Of a stretch of 13,946 nucleotides of DNA, positions 7,247 through 13,946 are shown one piece after another. Source of the stretch: Campylobacteraceae bacterium (GTDB lineage: Bacteria; Campylobacterota; Campylobacteria; Campylobacterales; Sulfurospirillaceae); assembly GCA_027055635.1 (NCBI GenBank), contig JALUMZ010000061.1, positions 1-13,946 of the forward strand, written 5' to 3'. The translations under genes and the position numbers were made by a program. The notes under the pieces were generated by a model. It saw nothing but the letters and a program-made list of their open reading frames with translations. It had not been told where the DNA came from and searched no databases. How positions within the stretch are numbered: position 1 is the first letter of the stretch; each line of letters opens with the position of its first letter.

Positions 7247-8056
7247 CTAAACTCTACCTAGGGCAAAGCCCTTAGCAATATGATTTCTCACAAAATAGAT
7301 AACTAAAATTCCCGGCACTATGGTCAAGATTCCTGCTGCTGCCAAGACTCCCCAATCTATTCCTGTAGCAGAGACCGTTCTTGTCATCGTAGCACCGATT
7401 GATTTTGCATTTACTGAAGTTAGAGTTCTGCTTAAAAGTAATTCAACCCAAGAAAACATAAAACAAAAAAATGCGGTTACTCCGATACCAGAAGCGATTA
7501 ACGGCATAAAAATTTTTCTGAAAAATTTAAAGAAACTGTATCCATCTATATAGGCAGTTTCATCTATCTCTTTTGGAACACCTCTCATGAATCCCTCAAG
7601 TATCCAAACAGATAAAGGAACATTAAAGAGTGTATGAGCAAGAGCTACCGCCCAGTATGTGTCAAAAAGCCCTATGCTGGAATATAACTGAAAAAAAGGC
7701 AAAGCAAAAACAGCAGGCGGCGCCATCCTGTTTGTCAAGAGCCAAAAAAACAGATGTTTGTCTCCCATAAAAGTATAACGACTAAAAGCATAAGCTGCAG
7801 GAAGTGCAACTGCAAGGGATATTATCACATTTATCACAACATAAGACATAGAGTTTATATACCCCATATACCAACCTGGATCTGTAAATATAGTAACATA
7901 ATTATGAAGTGTAAACTTATTTGGAAACATAGAAAAAGTTCCTAAAATCTCTACATTTGTTTTAAAACTCATATTTAAAAGCCAGTATATTGGCAACATC
8001 AAAAATACTATATAGACAAACATAATAATAGGTGATTTATATGATTTTTTGTTCAT
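7247..8056 (-). CDS. glpQ: glycerol ABC transporter permease, MalG-like
   Basis: 269 residues with about six membrane helices, the second of the two inner-membrane permeases. The cytoplasmic EAA-type loop that docks on the ATPases is visible as EIDETAYIDGYSFFKFFRKIFMPL in two overlapping parts (EIDETAYIDGYS then FFRKIFMPL), including the conserved glycine. The N-terminus MLPIYWLLNMSFK and the block NYVTIF are typical of the MalG-like group. Its ATG shares one base with the upstream glpP stop (TAATG), with AGGAG seven bases upstream inside glpP, which indicates stop-restart coupling. Not to be confused with the E. coli glycerophosphodiesterase that shares the glpQ name. Confidence 0.9.
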   Translation of the reverse strand: MNKKSYKSPIIMFVYIVFLMLPIYWLLNMSFKTNVEILGTFSMFPNKFTLHNYVTIFTDPGWYMGYINSMSYVVINVIISLAVALPAAYAFSRYTFMGDKHLFFWLLTNRMAPPAVFALPFFQLYSSIGLFDTYWAVALAHTLFNVPLSVWILEGFMRGVPKEIDETAYIDGYSFFKFFRKIFMPLIASGIGVTAFFCFMFSWVELLLSRTLTSVNAKSIGATMTRTVSATGIDWGVLAAAGILTIVPGILVIYFVRNHIAKGFALGRV

Positions 8057-8928
8057 TATACGGCTCCTTTCTTATCTATACTCGTCATAACGGTAAAAAA
8101 TACCCAGGAGACAAGAAGAACTACTAGAAAATACATCAGCGAGTAAGCCGAAGCAGGGCCTAAGTCAAACTGTCCCAAAGCCATATTTACCAAATCTATA
8201 GATAAAAATGTTGTAGAGTTTCCCGGGCCACCACCTGTAAGGACAAAAGGCTCTGAATAGATCATAAAACTATCCATAAACCTCAACAATATTGCTATGA
8301 GTAAAACACCACTCATTTTAGGTAATTCTATATATCTAAAAACACTCCATCTAGATGCCTGATCAATTTTAGCAGCCTGATAGTATGCATCAGGTATAGA
8401 TTGAAGTCCTGCGTAACAAAGCAAAACTATGAGTGAAGTCCAATGCCATACATCCATAACTATGATGGTAATCCAAGCTGAGAGTACATCTTGTGCATAA
8501 TTGTATTCTATACCCATGCTAGCTAGTGTGTGCCCCAAAAGTCCTATGTCTTTTCTTCCAAATATTTGCCAAATAGTACCCACAACATTCCATGGTATAA
8601 GCAAAGGCAAAGCGATAACTACTAAACAAAATGATGCCCAAAAACCTTTCTTTGGCATATTTAGGGCTATAAAAATTCCAAATGGAACCTCAATGAGCAA
8701 AATTATGGTCGTAAGCATTGCCTGTCTTCCTAAAGACTCATGCATCCTTTGAGAGTGTATAATCTCTTCAAACCAATCAAGCCCTACCCATGAAAATACA
8801 TTGTTTCCAAAAGTATCTTGAACGGAGTAGTTTATCACTGTCATCAATGGTATAACAGCAGAAAAGGCAACCAGCAGAAAAACCGGCAACACCAAAAACC
8901 ATGCCTTTTGATTTACAGTTTTATTCAC
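8056..8928 (-). CDS. glpP: glycerol ABC transporter permease, MalF-like
   Basis: 290 residues from the preferred GTG start (8926-8928), which has AGGAGG six bases upstream (8935-8940). A TTG at 8947-8949 would extend it by seven residues but would translate through that ribosome-binding site. About six membrane helices are predicted; the first follows the basic N-terminus (NQKAWFLVLPVFLLVAF). The EAA-type ATPase-docking loop is at YYQAAKIDQASRWSVFRYIE, and SEPFVLTGGGPGNST is the typical periplasmic block of MalF-like permeases. It forms the transmembrane channel with GlpQ. Its start overlaps glpT by 8 nt (GTGAATAA), which indicates translational coupling. Not related to the antiterminator GlpP of Bacillus. 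Confidence 0.9.
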   Translation of the reverse strand: MNKTVNQKAWFLVLPVFLLVAFSAVIPLMTVINYSVQDTFGNNVFSWVGLDWFEEIIHSQRMHESLGRQAMLTTIILLIEVPFGIFIALNMPKKGFWASFCLVVIALPLLIPWNVVGTIWQIFGRKDIGLLGHTLASMGIEYNYAQDVLSAWITIIVMDVWHWTSLIVLLCYAGLQSIPDAYYQAAKIDQASRWSVFRYIELPKMSGVLLIAILLRFMDSFMIYSEPFVLTGGGPGNSTTFLSIDLVNMALGQFDLGPASAYSLMYFLVVLLVSWVFFTVMTSIDKKGAV

Positions 8929-10009
8929 TTTTCCCCTCCTTTGCTTCAACTAGCCATCCATCTTCATATATAAAAATATGATCCAAATCAAATGATATAT
9001 ATTTCATATCTTGCGTTACCTTTATATCTTCGGGAACAATTATATCTATATGCATATCTTTATGCTTAGCCCTTACAATTTTGTGATATCCTATATCCTC
9101 GACTCGGTTTATATCTATCTCCATATCACCACTCTTATCACTAAGCTTTATAAACTCTGGTCTTATACCAAGCTCTATGTGCCCTGTAAGTTTTCTATAT
9201 TTTCTGTTCAATTTTAACTTAATATCGCCAAGTGTTACTACATCACTAATAACATCTGCCTCAAATATATTCATGCCCGGAGAGCCTATAAAATACCCTA
9301 CAAATGTATGTGCCGGCTTCTCAAATAGCTCTTTTGGAGTGCCTACTTGAACTACAACTCCATCATTCATAACAACAACTTTATCTGCAAAAGTTAAAGC
9401 TTCTGTCTGATCATGTGTTACAAAAATCATAGTATGAGAAAACTCTTCATGCAGAGCTTTGAGTTGAGTTCTAAGCTCCCATTTGACATGAGGATCTATA
9501 ACGGTAAGTGGCTCATCTAACAAAATTGCATTTACATCTTCTCTCACCATACCTCTACCTAAACTTATCTTTTGCTTTGCATCGGCACTTAGACCACTTG
9601 CCTTAGTATCTAATATATCTTCCATGCCTATTGATTTTGCTATAGTTTCAACTCTTTGTTTTATATAAGCAGGGTCTTCTCCGCGATTACGAAGAGGAAA
9701 GGCAAGATTTTTTCTCACACTCATAGTGTCATACACCACAGGAAATTGAAAAACCTGCGCTATATTTCTCTTAACCGTATCAGCATAAGTAACATCTTTA
9801 TCATCAAAAAAGATTTTCCCCTCTGATGGTATTAAAATCCCTGAAATTATATTTAGAAGAGTTGATTTTCCACAGCCTGAGGGACCAAGCAAAGCATAAG
9901 CTGCACCATCTTCAAATTCAAGATTTATTTTTTGTAAAGCGTAATCAGCCAATGACTTTGGATGAGGCAAATAAGAGTGTGCTAAATCTTTAAATGTTAT
10001 CTTTGCCAT
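8921..10009 (-). CDS. glpT: glycerol ABC transporter ATPase with degenerate signature motif
   Basis: 362 residues, a MalK/UgpC-type nucleotide-binding protein with a C-terminal OB/TOBE-like regulatory region (after about residue 240). Walker A is GPSGCGKST (42-50), the Q-loop Q88 lies in QVFQFP, Walker B is AILLDEP with E166, and the switch histidine is H199 in FVTHDQ. The ABC signature is degenerate: LSADAKQK (140-147) replaces LSGGQ-type sequence. GlpS has the opposite pattern, so the heterodimer should have one consensus and one degenerate ATP site. AGGAG lies seven bases before the ATG, and one base separates the glpS stop from this start. It couples ATP hydrolysis to glycerol import through GlpP/GlpQ. 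Not the E. coli GlpT glycerol-3-phosphate antiporter. Confidence 0.9.
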   Translation of the reverse strand: MAKITFKDLAHSYLPHPKSLADYALQKINLEFEDGAAYALLGPSGCGKSTLLNIISGILIPSEGKIFFDDKDVTYADTVKRNIAQVFQFPVVYDTMSVRKNLAFPLRNRGEDPAYIKQRVETIAKSIGMEDILDTKASGLSADAKQKISLGRGMVREDVNAILLDEPLTVIDPHVKWELRTQLKALHEEFSHTMIFVTHDQTEALTFADKVVVMNDGVVVQVGTPKELFEKPAHTFVGYFIGSPGMNIFEADVISDVVTLGDIKLKLNRKYRKLTGHIELGIRPEFIKLSDKSGDMEIDINRVEDIGYHKIVRAKHKDMHIDIIVPEDIKVTQDMKYISFDLDHIFIYEDGWLVEAKEGKSE

Positions 10010-10010
10010 T

Positions 10011-11111
10011 TTACTTCTCCTTGTAGTTATCTATAGAAGAAAATGCTGGTTCTACCAAAACACCGTCTTTTGAAAAAATAAATATATATCTAGTGTCAAG
10101 ATAGACATCTATTTCGGAGTTAAAATCCAACTGATGAACACCCTCTATCAATCCAATCCAATAATTATCATCATGTGTTATATGAAGATATGTTTGTGAA
10201 CCGGTTATCTCTGTAACATTTAAGTGAACTGGTATCTTTATTGCAGTTTTAGAATACTTCTTAATCTCCAAATAATTTGGTCTAAAGCCGGCTAGATATA
10301 TGCCATCAGGAAGTTTGCTCAAAGAGTTACTTGCTAACTCTTTTTCATCTTTTCCAAAATATATATAATCACCATCTTTTTTTATATTAAAAAAATTCAT
10401 AGACGGGTTTGAAAATACTCTAGCGGTAGTTGCACTATTTGGAAAATGGTAAACATAGGAACTTTTTCCAAATTGTGTTATCTTTCCCTCCCAAAGGGTT
10501 GCCACATTGCCTCCTAGCAAAAGCGCTTCTTCTGGTTCAGTTGTGGCATATACAAAGATCGCACCTGATTCTTCAAATATTTTTGGAATCTCCTCTCTGA
10601 GTTCTTCTCTTAATTTATAATCGAGATTTGCCAAAGGCTCATCAAGCAAAACCAAACCGGATCCTTTAACCAAAGCTCTAGCAAGTGCACACCTTTGCTG
10701 CTGTCCTCCTGAAAGCTCCAGCGGTTTTTTATTTAATTCATTTGTAAGATGTAGTAAAGTAGCAGTTTTTCTAACAGCAAAATCTATTTCATCTTTGCTT
10801 TTTTTCATCAGTCTCAAAGGGGATGCTATATTATCATAAACACTCATAGCGGGATAGTTTATAAACTGCTGGTAAACCATAGCAATGTGTCGATCCTGAA
10901 CTTTCATCCTTGTAACATCTTTGCCATTCCATATTATTTGACCTGCTGTAGGCACATCCAAACCAGCCATAATCCTCATAAGCGTAGTTTTGCCAGACAA
11001 TGTTCTGCCTAGCAATACATTCATCGTTCCCTTTTCCAATGTTAAATTTGTTTTATATATATGCATTTGCCCATTGACACGCATAGATACATCTCTGAGT
11101 TCCAAAGACAC
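10011..11111 (-). CDS. glpS: glycerol ABC transporter ATPase lacking the H-loop histidine
   Basis: 366 residues, first gene of the glycerol operon. It starts with GTG (11109-11111), five bases after a strong AGGAGG (11117-11122). Walker A is GRTLSGKTT (35-43), the Q-loop is in MVYQQF (about 78-83), the signature LSGGQQQR (133-140) is canonical, and Walker B LVLLDEP (153-159) has E158. At the H-loop, where VTHDQEEA is expected, the sequence is ATTEPEEA, putting T191 in place of histidine. This protein therefore supplies the good signature to the GlpT site while its own site is impaired. A C-terminal TOBE-like region follows. The family pairing glpS-glpT as adjacent ATPases is typical of the rhizobial-type glycerol transporter. 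Confidence 0.9.
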   Translation of the reverse strand: MSLELRDVSMRVNGQMHIYKTNLTLEKGTMNVLLGRTLSGKTTLMRIMAGLDVPTAGQIIWNGKDVTRMKVQDRHIAMVYQQFINYPAMSVYDNIASPLRLMKKSKDEIDFAVRKTATLLHLTNELNKKPLELSGGQQQRCALARALVKGSGLVLLDEPLANLDYKLREELREEIPKIFEESGAIFVYATTEPEEALLLGGNVATLWEGKITQFGKSSYVYHFPNSATTARVFSNPSMNFFNIKKDGDYIYFGKDEKELASNSLSKLPDGIYLAGFRPNYLEIKKYSKTAIKIPVHLNVTEITGSQTYLHITHDDNYWIGLIEGVHQLDFNSEIDVYLDTRYIFIFSKDGVLVEPAFSSIDNYKEK

Positions 11112-11484
11112 GCTAGCCTCCTCATATGCTTAAGAACATAACCATTGCCCCAAACAGAGGCATATTTGGCTTTTATATGGTTATAATATCATAACAACTT
11201 AGAAAATACAACAAAAAAATGTAGAAAAATTATAAAAAATATTGTGAAAATAGACTGTGAAACAAAGATGTATTAAGAGAAGATTGAAACTTAAAATTAC
11301 ATTATATACATTATTTATACATAATAACAGACTAAAGTATTGCAAGAGAAGCACAGATGAAATGTATTAACAAAATCTTAAAAACTCTAATATAGCACTA
11401 TTGTGGTAGTGATTTTAAACTTGTATCTTATTTAAAAGCATATAATCCCATATAAATAATTTTACAAAGAATTTCTAATGTATT
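11112..11484 (-). promoter_or_regulatory. glp operon upstream region with candidate promoter and operator dyad
   Basis: 373 AT-rich bases with no convincing gene. Immediately upstream of glpS a 16-bp dyad, GTTATAATATCATAAC (11180-11195), has seven of eight positions paired and overlaps a TATTATAAC -10-like stretch on the minus strand, so it is the best operator and promoter candidate for the glycerol operon. A second TATAAT with an extended TG lies farther up at 11301-11306 (minus strand) and would give a leader of about 180 nt. A short hairpin, CACTA/TAGTG (11396-11400 with 11407-11411), could end the DUF2461 transcript but lacks a good U-run. No GlpR-type regulator gene is in the window. 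Confidence 0.35.
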
Positions 11485-12201
11485 TCAAAAAGTAACACTT
11501 GGCAAATTTTTTGTATTCGAGCTCTCTTGCATCTCATATACCCAATTTTGTAATTCTAACATATCATTATATATCTGAAATAGCCTATCTAATAACTTTT
11601 GAGTAAAAAATATATCATCAATATTAAAAATTTTATACGCATACATGGCCCCAAATAGTGATAGATAAGAGTATTTGTCATTTTCATCAAAATCTTTTGG
11701 GACTCTTTTATATCTAGGCTCTGGTAGCAAATAGCCCAAATCTTTTAATTTTTCTAGCTCTACATGTAGAGTCTCTCTATTTTTTTCATCTTTGATATAC
11801 TCTCTATAGACCTTTAATAAAGGGGGTTTAAAATTTCTTATGCCTGCTGCTACAAAATACTCATTTTCGTCATAGTGCATATAAAAACTACTACTTTGCA
11901 TCCTGTGAGAAGTACCTTGCCAAAAAAGCAATCCAATCTTGCTTTTCATAGGAGTTTTATCTTTACTAAATCTAGTATCTCGATATATCCTAAAGAGCGA
12001 TCCTCCAACTTTTGGCAAGGCATTTATAGTGGGTACTAATATCTGAAGAGTCTCTCCCATATCTTTTACAAATTCTCTATTTGGCTCAAGAATTGATCTC
12101 TCCCAAACATATCTATGGTTGAGAAACCACTCTTTAGAGTTGTTGTCTTTTAGCTCCTTTAGAAAATCTATACCCTCTTTTGTAAAGCCCTTAAACTCCA
12201 T
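11485..12201 (-). CDS. DUF2461 / TIGR02453 family protein
   Basis: 238 residues, cytoplasmic, with no signal or membrane segment. The family diagnostic RDTRFSKDKTP (74-84) is present, preceded by LFRIY, with an N-terminal NSKEWFLNHR block (21-30) and the mid-protein SSFYMHYDENEYFVAAGI stretch. The biochemical function of this widespread family is not established. It lies 59 nt after the PerR-type gene on the same strand and is probably co-transcribed with it, which might place it in the peroxide-response regulon; that is inference. The ATG (12199-12201) has only a weak GATGG upstream, and a potential stem (12200-12207 with 12240-12247) covers the start codon. The TGA stop is at 11485-11487. 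Confidence 0.85.
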   Translation of the reverse strand: MEFKGFTKEGIDFLKELKDNNSKEWFLNHRYVWERSILEPNREFVKDMGETLQILVPTINALPKVGGSLFRIYRDTRFSKDKTPMKSKIGLLFWQGTSHRMQSSSFYMHYDENEYFVAAGIRNFKPPLLKVYREYIKDEKNRETLHVELEKLKDLGYLLPEPRYKRVPKDFDENDKYSYLSLFGAMYAYKIFNIDDIFFTQKLLDRLFQIYNDMLELQNWVYEMQESSNTKNLPSVTF

Positions 12202-12247
12202 AATGCCATCAATACTTACAATTTTTATACAGAAACACAGGCATTAT
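12200..12247 (-). other. inverted repeat covering the DUF2461 start codon
   Basis: An 8-bp perfect inverted repeat, ATAATGCC (12200-12207) with GGCATTAT (12240-12247), spans the perR-DUF2461 gap. In the transcript the stem would include the A and U of the DUF2461 start codon and lie near its weak ribosome-binding site, so it could reduce translation of the second gene. The 32-nt loop makes it only moderately stable. Confidence 0.3.
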
Positions 12248-12260
12248 CTTGTTTTTCACT

Positions 12261-12674
12261 TCAAGCTTGTAGTCTTGAGCATTTAGAGCATACTCCAACC
12301 AAAGATATGCTACTCTTTTCTGTCACAAAGCCTATATCTTTGGTGGCTTCATCTATAAGACATTTTGTATCTACAATTTTATCTTCAATTTTATTGCAAA
12401 TTTTACAGACTAGATGAATATGCGGCATTTTGGTAATTTCGTAGTTTGTCGGCATATCTGGAATTTTTATCTCAGTAATTATACCTATGGTTATCAACTC
12501 TTTGACATTTCTATATATAGTTGCTTTTGAGAGTGTAGGATATTTAGCTAAGAGCAGATCATAAAGATTTTCTATACTTACATGTTTTAGGGTATTCATA
12601 GTTTCCAAGATAGCCAATCTTTGATGAGTAGCTTTTAGATTCCTTTTTTGAAGTATTGTTTTAAAATCTATCAT
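12261..12674 (-). CDS. perR: Fur-family peroxide-responsive repressor, PerR-type
   Basis: 137 residues. An N-terminal winged helix (about 1-80, with LSKATIYRNVKEL as recognition region) is followed by a metal-binding dimerisation domain. Two CxxC pairs, C90-C93 and C129-C132, form the structural zinc site. Using an offset of six to B. subtilis PerR, the regulatory ligands H37, H91, H93 and D104 correspond to H31, H85, H87 and D98; D85 is replaced by E79. The aspartate at the D104 position, rather than glutamate, favours a peroxide sensor over a pure iron sensor. It would repress target genes with bound Fe or Mn and release them on histidine oxidation. It is divergent from a peroxidase gene across 194 bp, a natural target. 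GAAGG lies five bases before the ATG. Fur is the main alternative. Confidence 0.85.
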   Translation of the reverse strand: MIDFKTILQKRNLKATHQRLAILETMNTLKHVSIENLYDLLLAKYPTLSKATIYRNVKELITIGIITEIKIPDMPTNYEITKMPHIHLVCKICNKIEDKIVDTKCLIDEATKDIGFVTEKSSISLVGVCSKCSRLQA

Positions 12675-12780
12675 ATTTGCCTTCTATTTCTTAATAACTG
12701 ACCTTACGCATTAAACACATATTTTAGCAGCATAAGTTAATAAGTTTCTTATATTGTAACAAAAAAATACTTAAATAATA

Positions 12781-12818
12781 AATCAATATTTAATTCTATA
12801 TGATATTAAATATTAATT
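12781..12818. promoter_or_regulatory. long AT-rich dyad between perR and the peroxidase gene
   Basis: AATATTTAAT (12785-12794) and ATTAAATATT (12805-12814) are perfect inverted repeats around a 10-nt centre. Three further outer pairs (12781-12783 with 12816-12818) match after one mismatch. The dyad lies just upstream of the likely peroxidase -10 and is a candidate PerR/Fur-family operator. It does not match the classical 7-1-7 PerR box exactly. Confidence 0.45.
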
Positions 12819-12832
12819 AAGATAAAACATTA

Positions 12833-12838
12833 TATAAT
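12833..12838 (+). promoter_or_regulatory. candidate -10 element for the peroxidase gene
   Basis: A consensus TATAAT lies 30 bases before the peroxidase start, in an AT-rich stretch with no clear -35, as is common for sigma-70 promoters of Campylobacterota. The gene has AAGGAG (12858-12863) five bases before its ATG. Confidence 0.45.
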
Positions 12839-12868
12839 TTAAAATTCTAAATTTTTTAAGGAGAAATT

Positions 12869-13894
12869 ATGAAAAAACTAAATATAGTTTTAAGCGGTTT
12901 ATTGGTTGCAAGTGTTGGTTTTGCTGGGGAAAACCTTATGATGAAAGCTAAAAATGCGGGATTAAAACCTATCCCCCAAAGTAAATTAAAGTTATTAAAG
13001 TTAGTTGATGACCCTGCTAATCCTATGACTGATGCAAAAATTGAACTTGGTAAAAAGCTATACTTTGATCCAAGACTATCTAAAAGTGGGATTATTTCGT
13101 GCAATACCTGCCACAATCTTGGTTTAGGTGGGGTTGATGGTATTAGTGCTGCTATTGGGCACAAGTGGACAGCAAACCCTCATCATTTAAATTCACCGAC
13201 AGTATATAACTCTGTTTTAAACTCTGCTCAATTCTGGGATGGAAGAGCTGCTCATCTTGAAGACCAAGCCCAAGGTCCTATGCAAGCAGCACCCGAGATG
13301 GCTTCACCTGCAAAATCAGTAGCCAATAAGGTCAAATCAATACCAAAATATGTTAATGAATTCAAAAAAGCATATGGAGAAAATGTAAAGATAACTTTTA
13401 AACTCATAGCTGATACAATCGGAGTTTTTGAGAGAACACTTATCACCCCATCAAGATATGATGATTTCTTAAATGGCCATCCAAATGCTTTGACAAAAAC
13501 TGAAAAAGAGGGATTAAATCTATTTATAGATAAAGGCTGTGCATCTTGTCATAACAATATAGGGGTAGGTGGTACAATGCAACCTTTTGAAGTGGCAAAT
13601 AAATATAAATTTGAAAATGTAGGTGATTTCAAAGGTAATAAAAATGGTATGGTAAAAACTCCGACCCTAAGAAATATAGAAGAGACAGCTCCGTATTTTC
13701 ACAATGGTATGGTTTGGAGCCTAAAAGAAGCAGTAAAAGATATGGGCTCAATTCAGCTAGGTCTAAAGATAAATGATGAAGAAGCCGGCAAAATAGCAAC
13801 TTTCCTAAAAGCATTAACAGGAAAAAAACCAAATATCACATATCCACAACTTCCTGCAAGCACAAGTAAAACACAAAAACCGGATATGAATTAA
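12869..13894 (+). CDS. ccp: periplasmic di-haem cytochrome c peroxidase
   Basis: 341 residues. It reduces periplasmic H2O2 to water using electrons from soluble c-type cytochromes. A signal peptide covers about residues 1-19 (MKK, then a hydrophobic run ending VGFA). Two haem c attachment motifs are present, CNTCH (78-82) and CASCH (224-228), one per domain as in the CcpA/MauG superfamily. Other family blocks are ELGKKLYFDPRLS (59-71), NSPTVYNS (108-115), QFWDGRA (121-127) and KTPTLRNIEETAPYFHNGMVWSL (263-285 overall), which includes the probable C-terminal haem Met ligand M281. Length is close to the family norm, with a short polar extension at the C-terminus. Divergent from the PerR-type regulator, so peroxide induction is likely. 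Followed within 10 nt by a strong stem-loop. Confidence 0.95.
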   Translation: MKKLNIVLSGLLVASVGFAGENLMMKAKNAGLKPIPQSKLKLLKLVDDPANPMTDAKIELGKKLYFDPRLSKSGIISCNTCHNLGLGGVDGISAAIGHKWTANPHHLNSPTVYNSVLNSAQFWDGRAAHLEDQAQGPMQAAPEMASPAKSVANKVKSIPKYVNEFKKAYGENVKITFKLIADTIGVFERTLITPSRYDDFLNGHPNALTKTEKEGLNLFIDKGCASCHNNIGVGGTMQPFEVANKYKFENVGDFKGNKNGMVKTPTLRNIEETAPYFHNGMVWSLKEAVKDMGSIQLGLKINDEEAGKIATFLKALTGKKPNITYPQLPASTSKTQKPDMN

Positions 13895-13898
13895 AAAA

Positions 13899-13932
13899 TT
13901 AAAGAGGAAAGCGATAATGCTTTCCTCTTTAA
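13899..13932 (+). terminator. strong stem-loop after the peroxidase gene
   Basis: A perfect stem, AAAGAGGAAAGC (13901-13912) with GCTTTCCTCTTT (13919-13930), extends two more A-T pairs outward and has a six-base loop GATAAT. The plus-strand U-run is short (TTT, then AAAC), whereas the minus strand reads TTTAATTTTTTAA after the stem. It may be bidirectional and also end a minus-strand transcript entering from beyond the window. Confidence 0.75.
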
Positions 13933-13946
13933 ACATAGGCAAATAT

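Noticed and set aside
8929..8949. TTG start for glpP
   Set aside because: Translation would run through the AGGAGG that perfectly positions the GTG at 8926-8928.
5121..11134. Shared CTCATATGCTT at 5180-5190 and 11121-11131 as a regulatory motif
   Set aside because: One copy belongs to the palindrome and the other is mostly the glpS ribosome-binding region; an 11-base match in AT-rich DNA is too weak to support a function.
11112..11484. Small genes or an RNA gene in the long gap upstream of glpS
   Set aside because: Only short AT-rich frames without ribosome-binding sites are present, and no tRNA- or riboswitch-like fold was recognisable.
12869..13894. Peroxidase as a MauG-type tryptophan-modifying enzyme
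   Set aside because: No methylamine dehydrogenase genes are nearby; PerR linkage and the usual peroxidase length favour H2O2 reduction.

Overview
This is an AT-rich window that reads as a Campylobacterota-type chromosome (Sulfurimonas, Arcobacter or Sulfurospirillum-like). That placement is inference from base composition and from the style of the PerR, cytochrome c peroxidase and small membrane proteins; genus cannot be fixed from the sequence alone. Twelve genes lie on the minus strand, in two blocks separated by 373 bases, and one lies on the plus strand. No tRNA, rRNA, transposase, integrase or CRISPR array is visible.

The main block (positions 11111 down to 1155, possibly to 4) is a glycerol uptake and catabolism operon read leftwards. 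It contains two ABC ATPases (glpS, glpT), two permeases (glpP, glpQ), a small DUF2160 membrane protein (glpU), a periplasmic binding protein (glpV), glycerol kinase (glpK) and FAD glycerol-3-phosphate dehydrogenase (glpD). The order S-T-P-Q-U-V-K matches the glycerol ABC transporter operon known from rhizobia. Junctions are very tight: glpT-glpP overlap by 8 nt, glpP-glpQ share one base (TAATG), and glpK abuts the next ORF with no gap. Between glpK and glpD sit two extra genes, an 80-residue two-helix membrane protein and a YciA-type acyl-CoA thioesterase that overlaps glpD by 8 nt. A PotD-like solute-binding protein follows glpD. No GlpF facilitator and no GlpR repressor gene is present, so uptake appears to depend on the ABC transporter. 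Glycerol would be imported, phosphorylated by GlpK, and oxidised by GlpD to dihydroxyacetone phosphate with electrons passing to quinone.

The right end (11485-13946) holds a DUF2461/TIGR02453 gene and a Fur-family PerR-type regulator on the minus strand, then a divergent plus-strand di-haem cytochrome c peroxidase. The perR-peroxidase intergenic region carries a long, nearly perfect AT-rich inverted repeat suited to a shared operator. A strong stem-loop follows the peroxidase gene.

The least ordinary signals are: (1) complementary degeneration of the two ATPases, leaving one consensus and one degenerate ATP site; (2) a 33-bp perfect palindrome between glpV and glpK; (3) a structured, partly duplicated intergenic element between the 80-residue gene and the thioesterase, whose pairing works as RNA only on the transcribed strand; (4) an identical 14-bp palindrome inside glpK and inside the DUF2461 gene in different reading frames; and (5) the large dyad between perR and the peroxidase gene. 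I see no clearly new multi-gene system. The most novel-looking gene content is the membrane protein plus thioesterase insertion in the glycerol operon.
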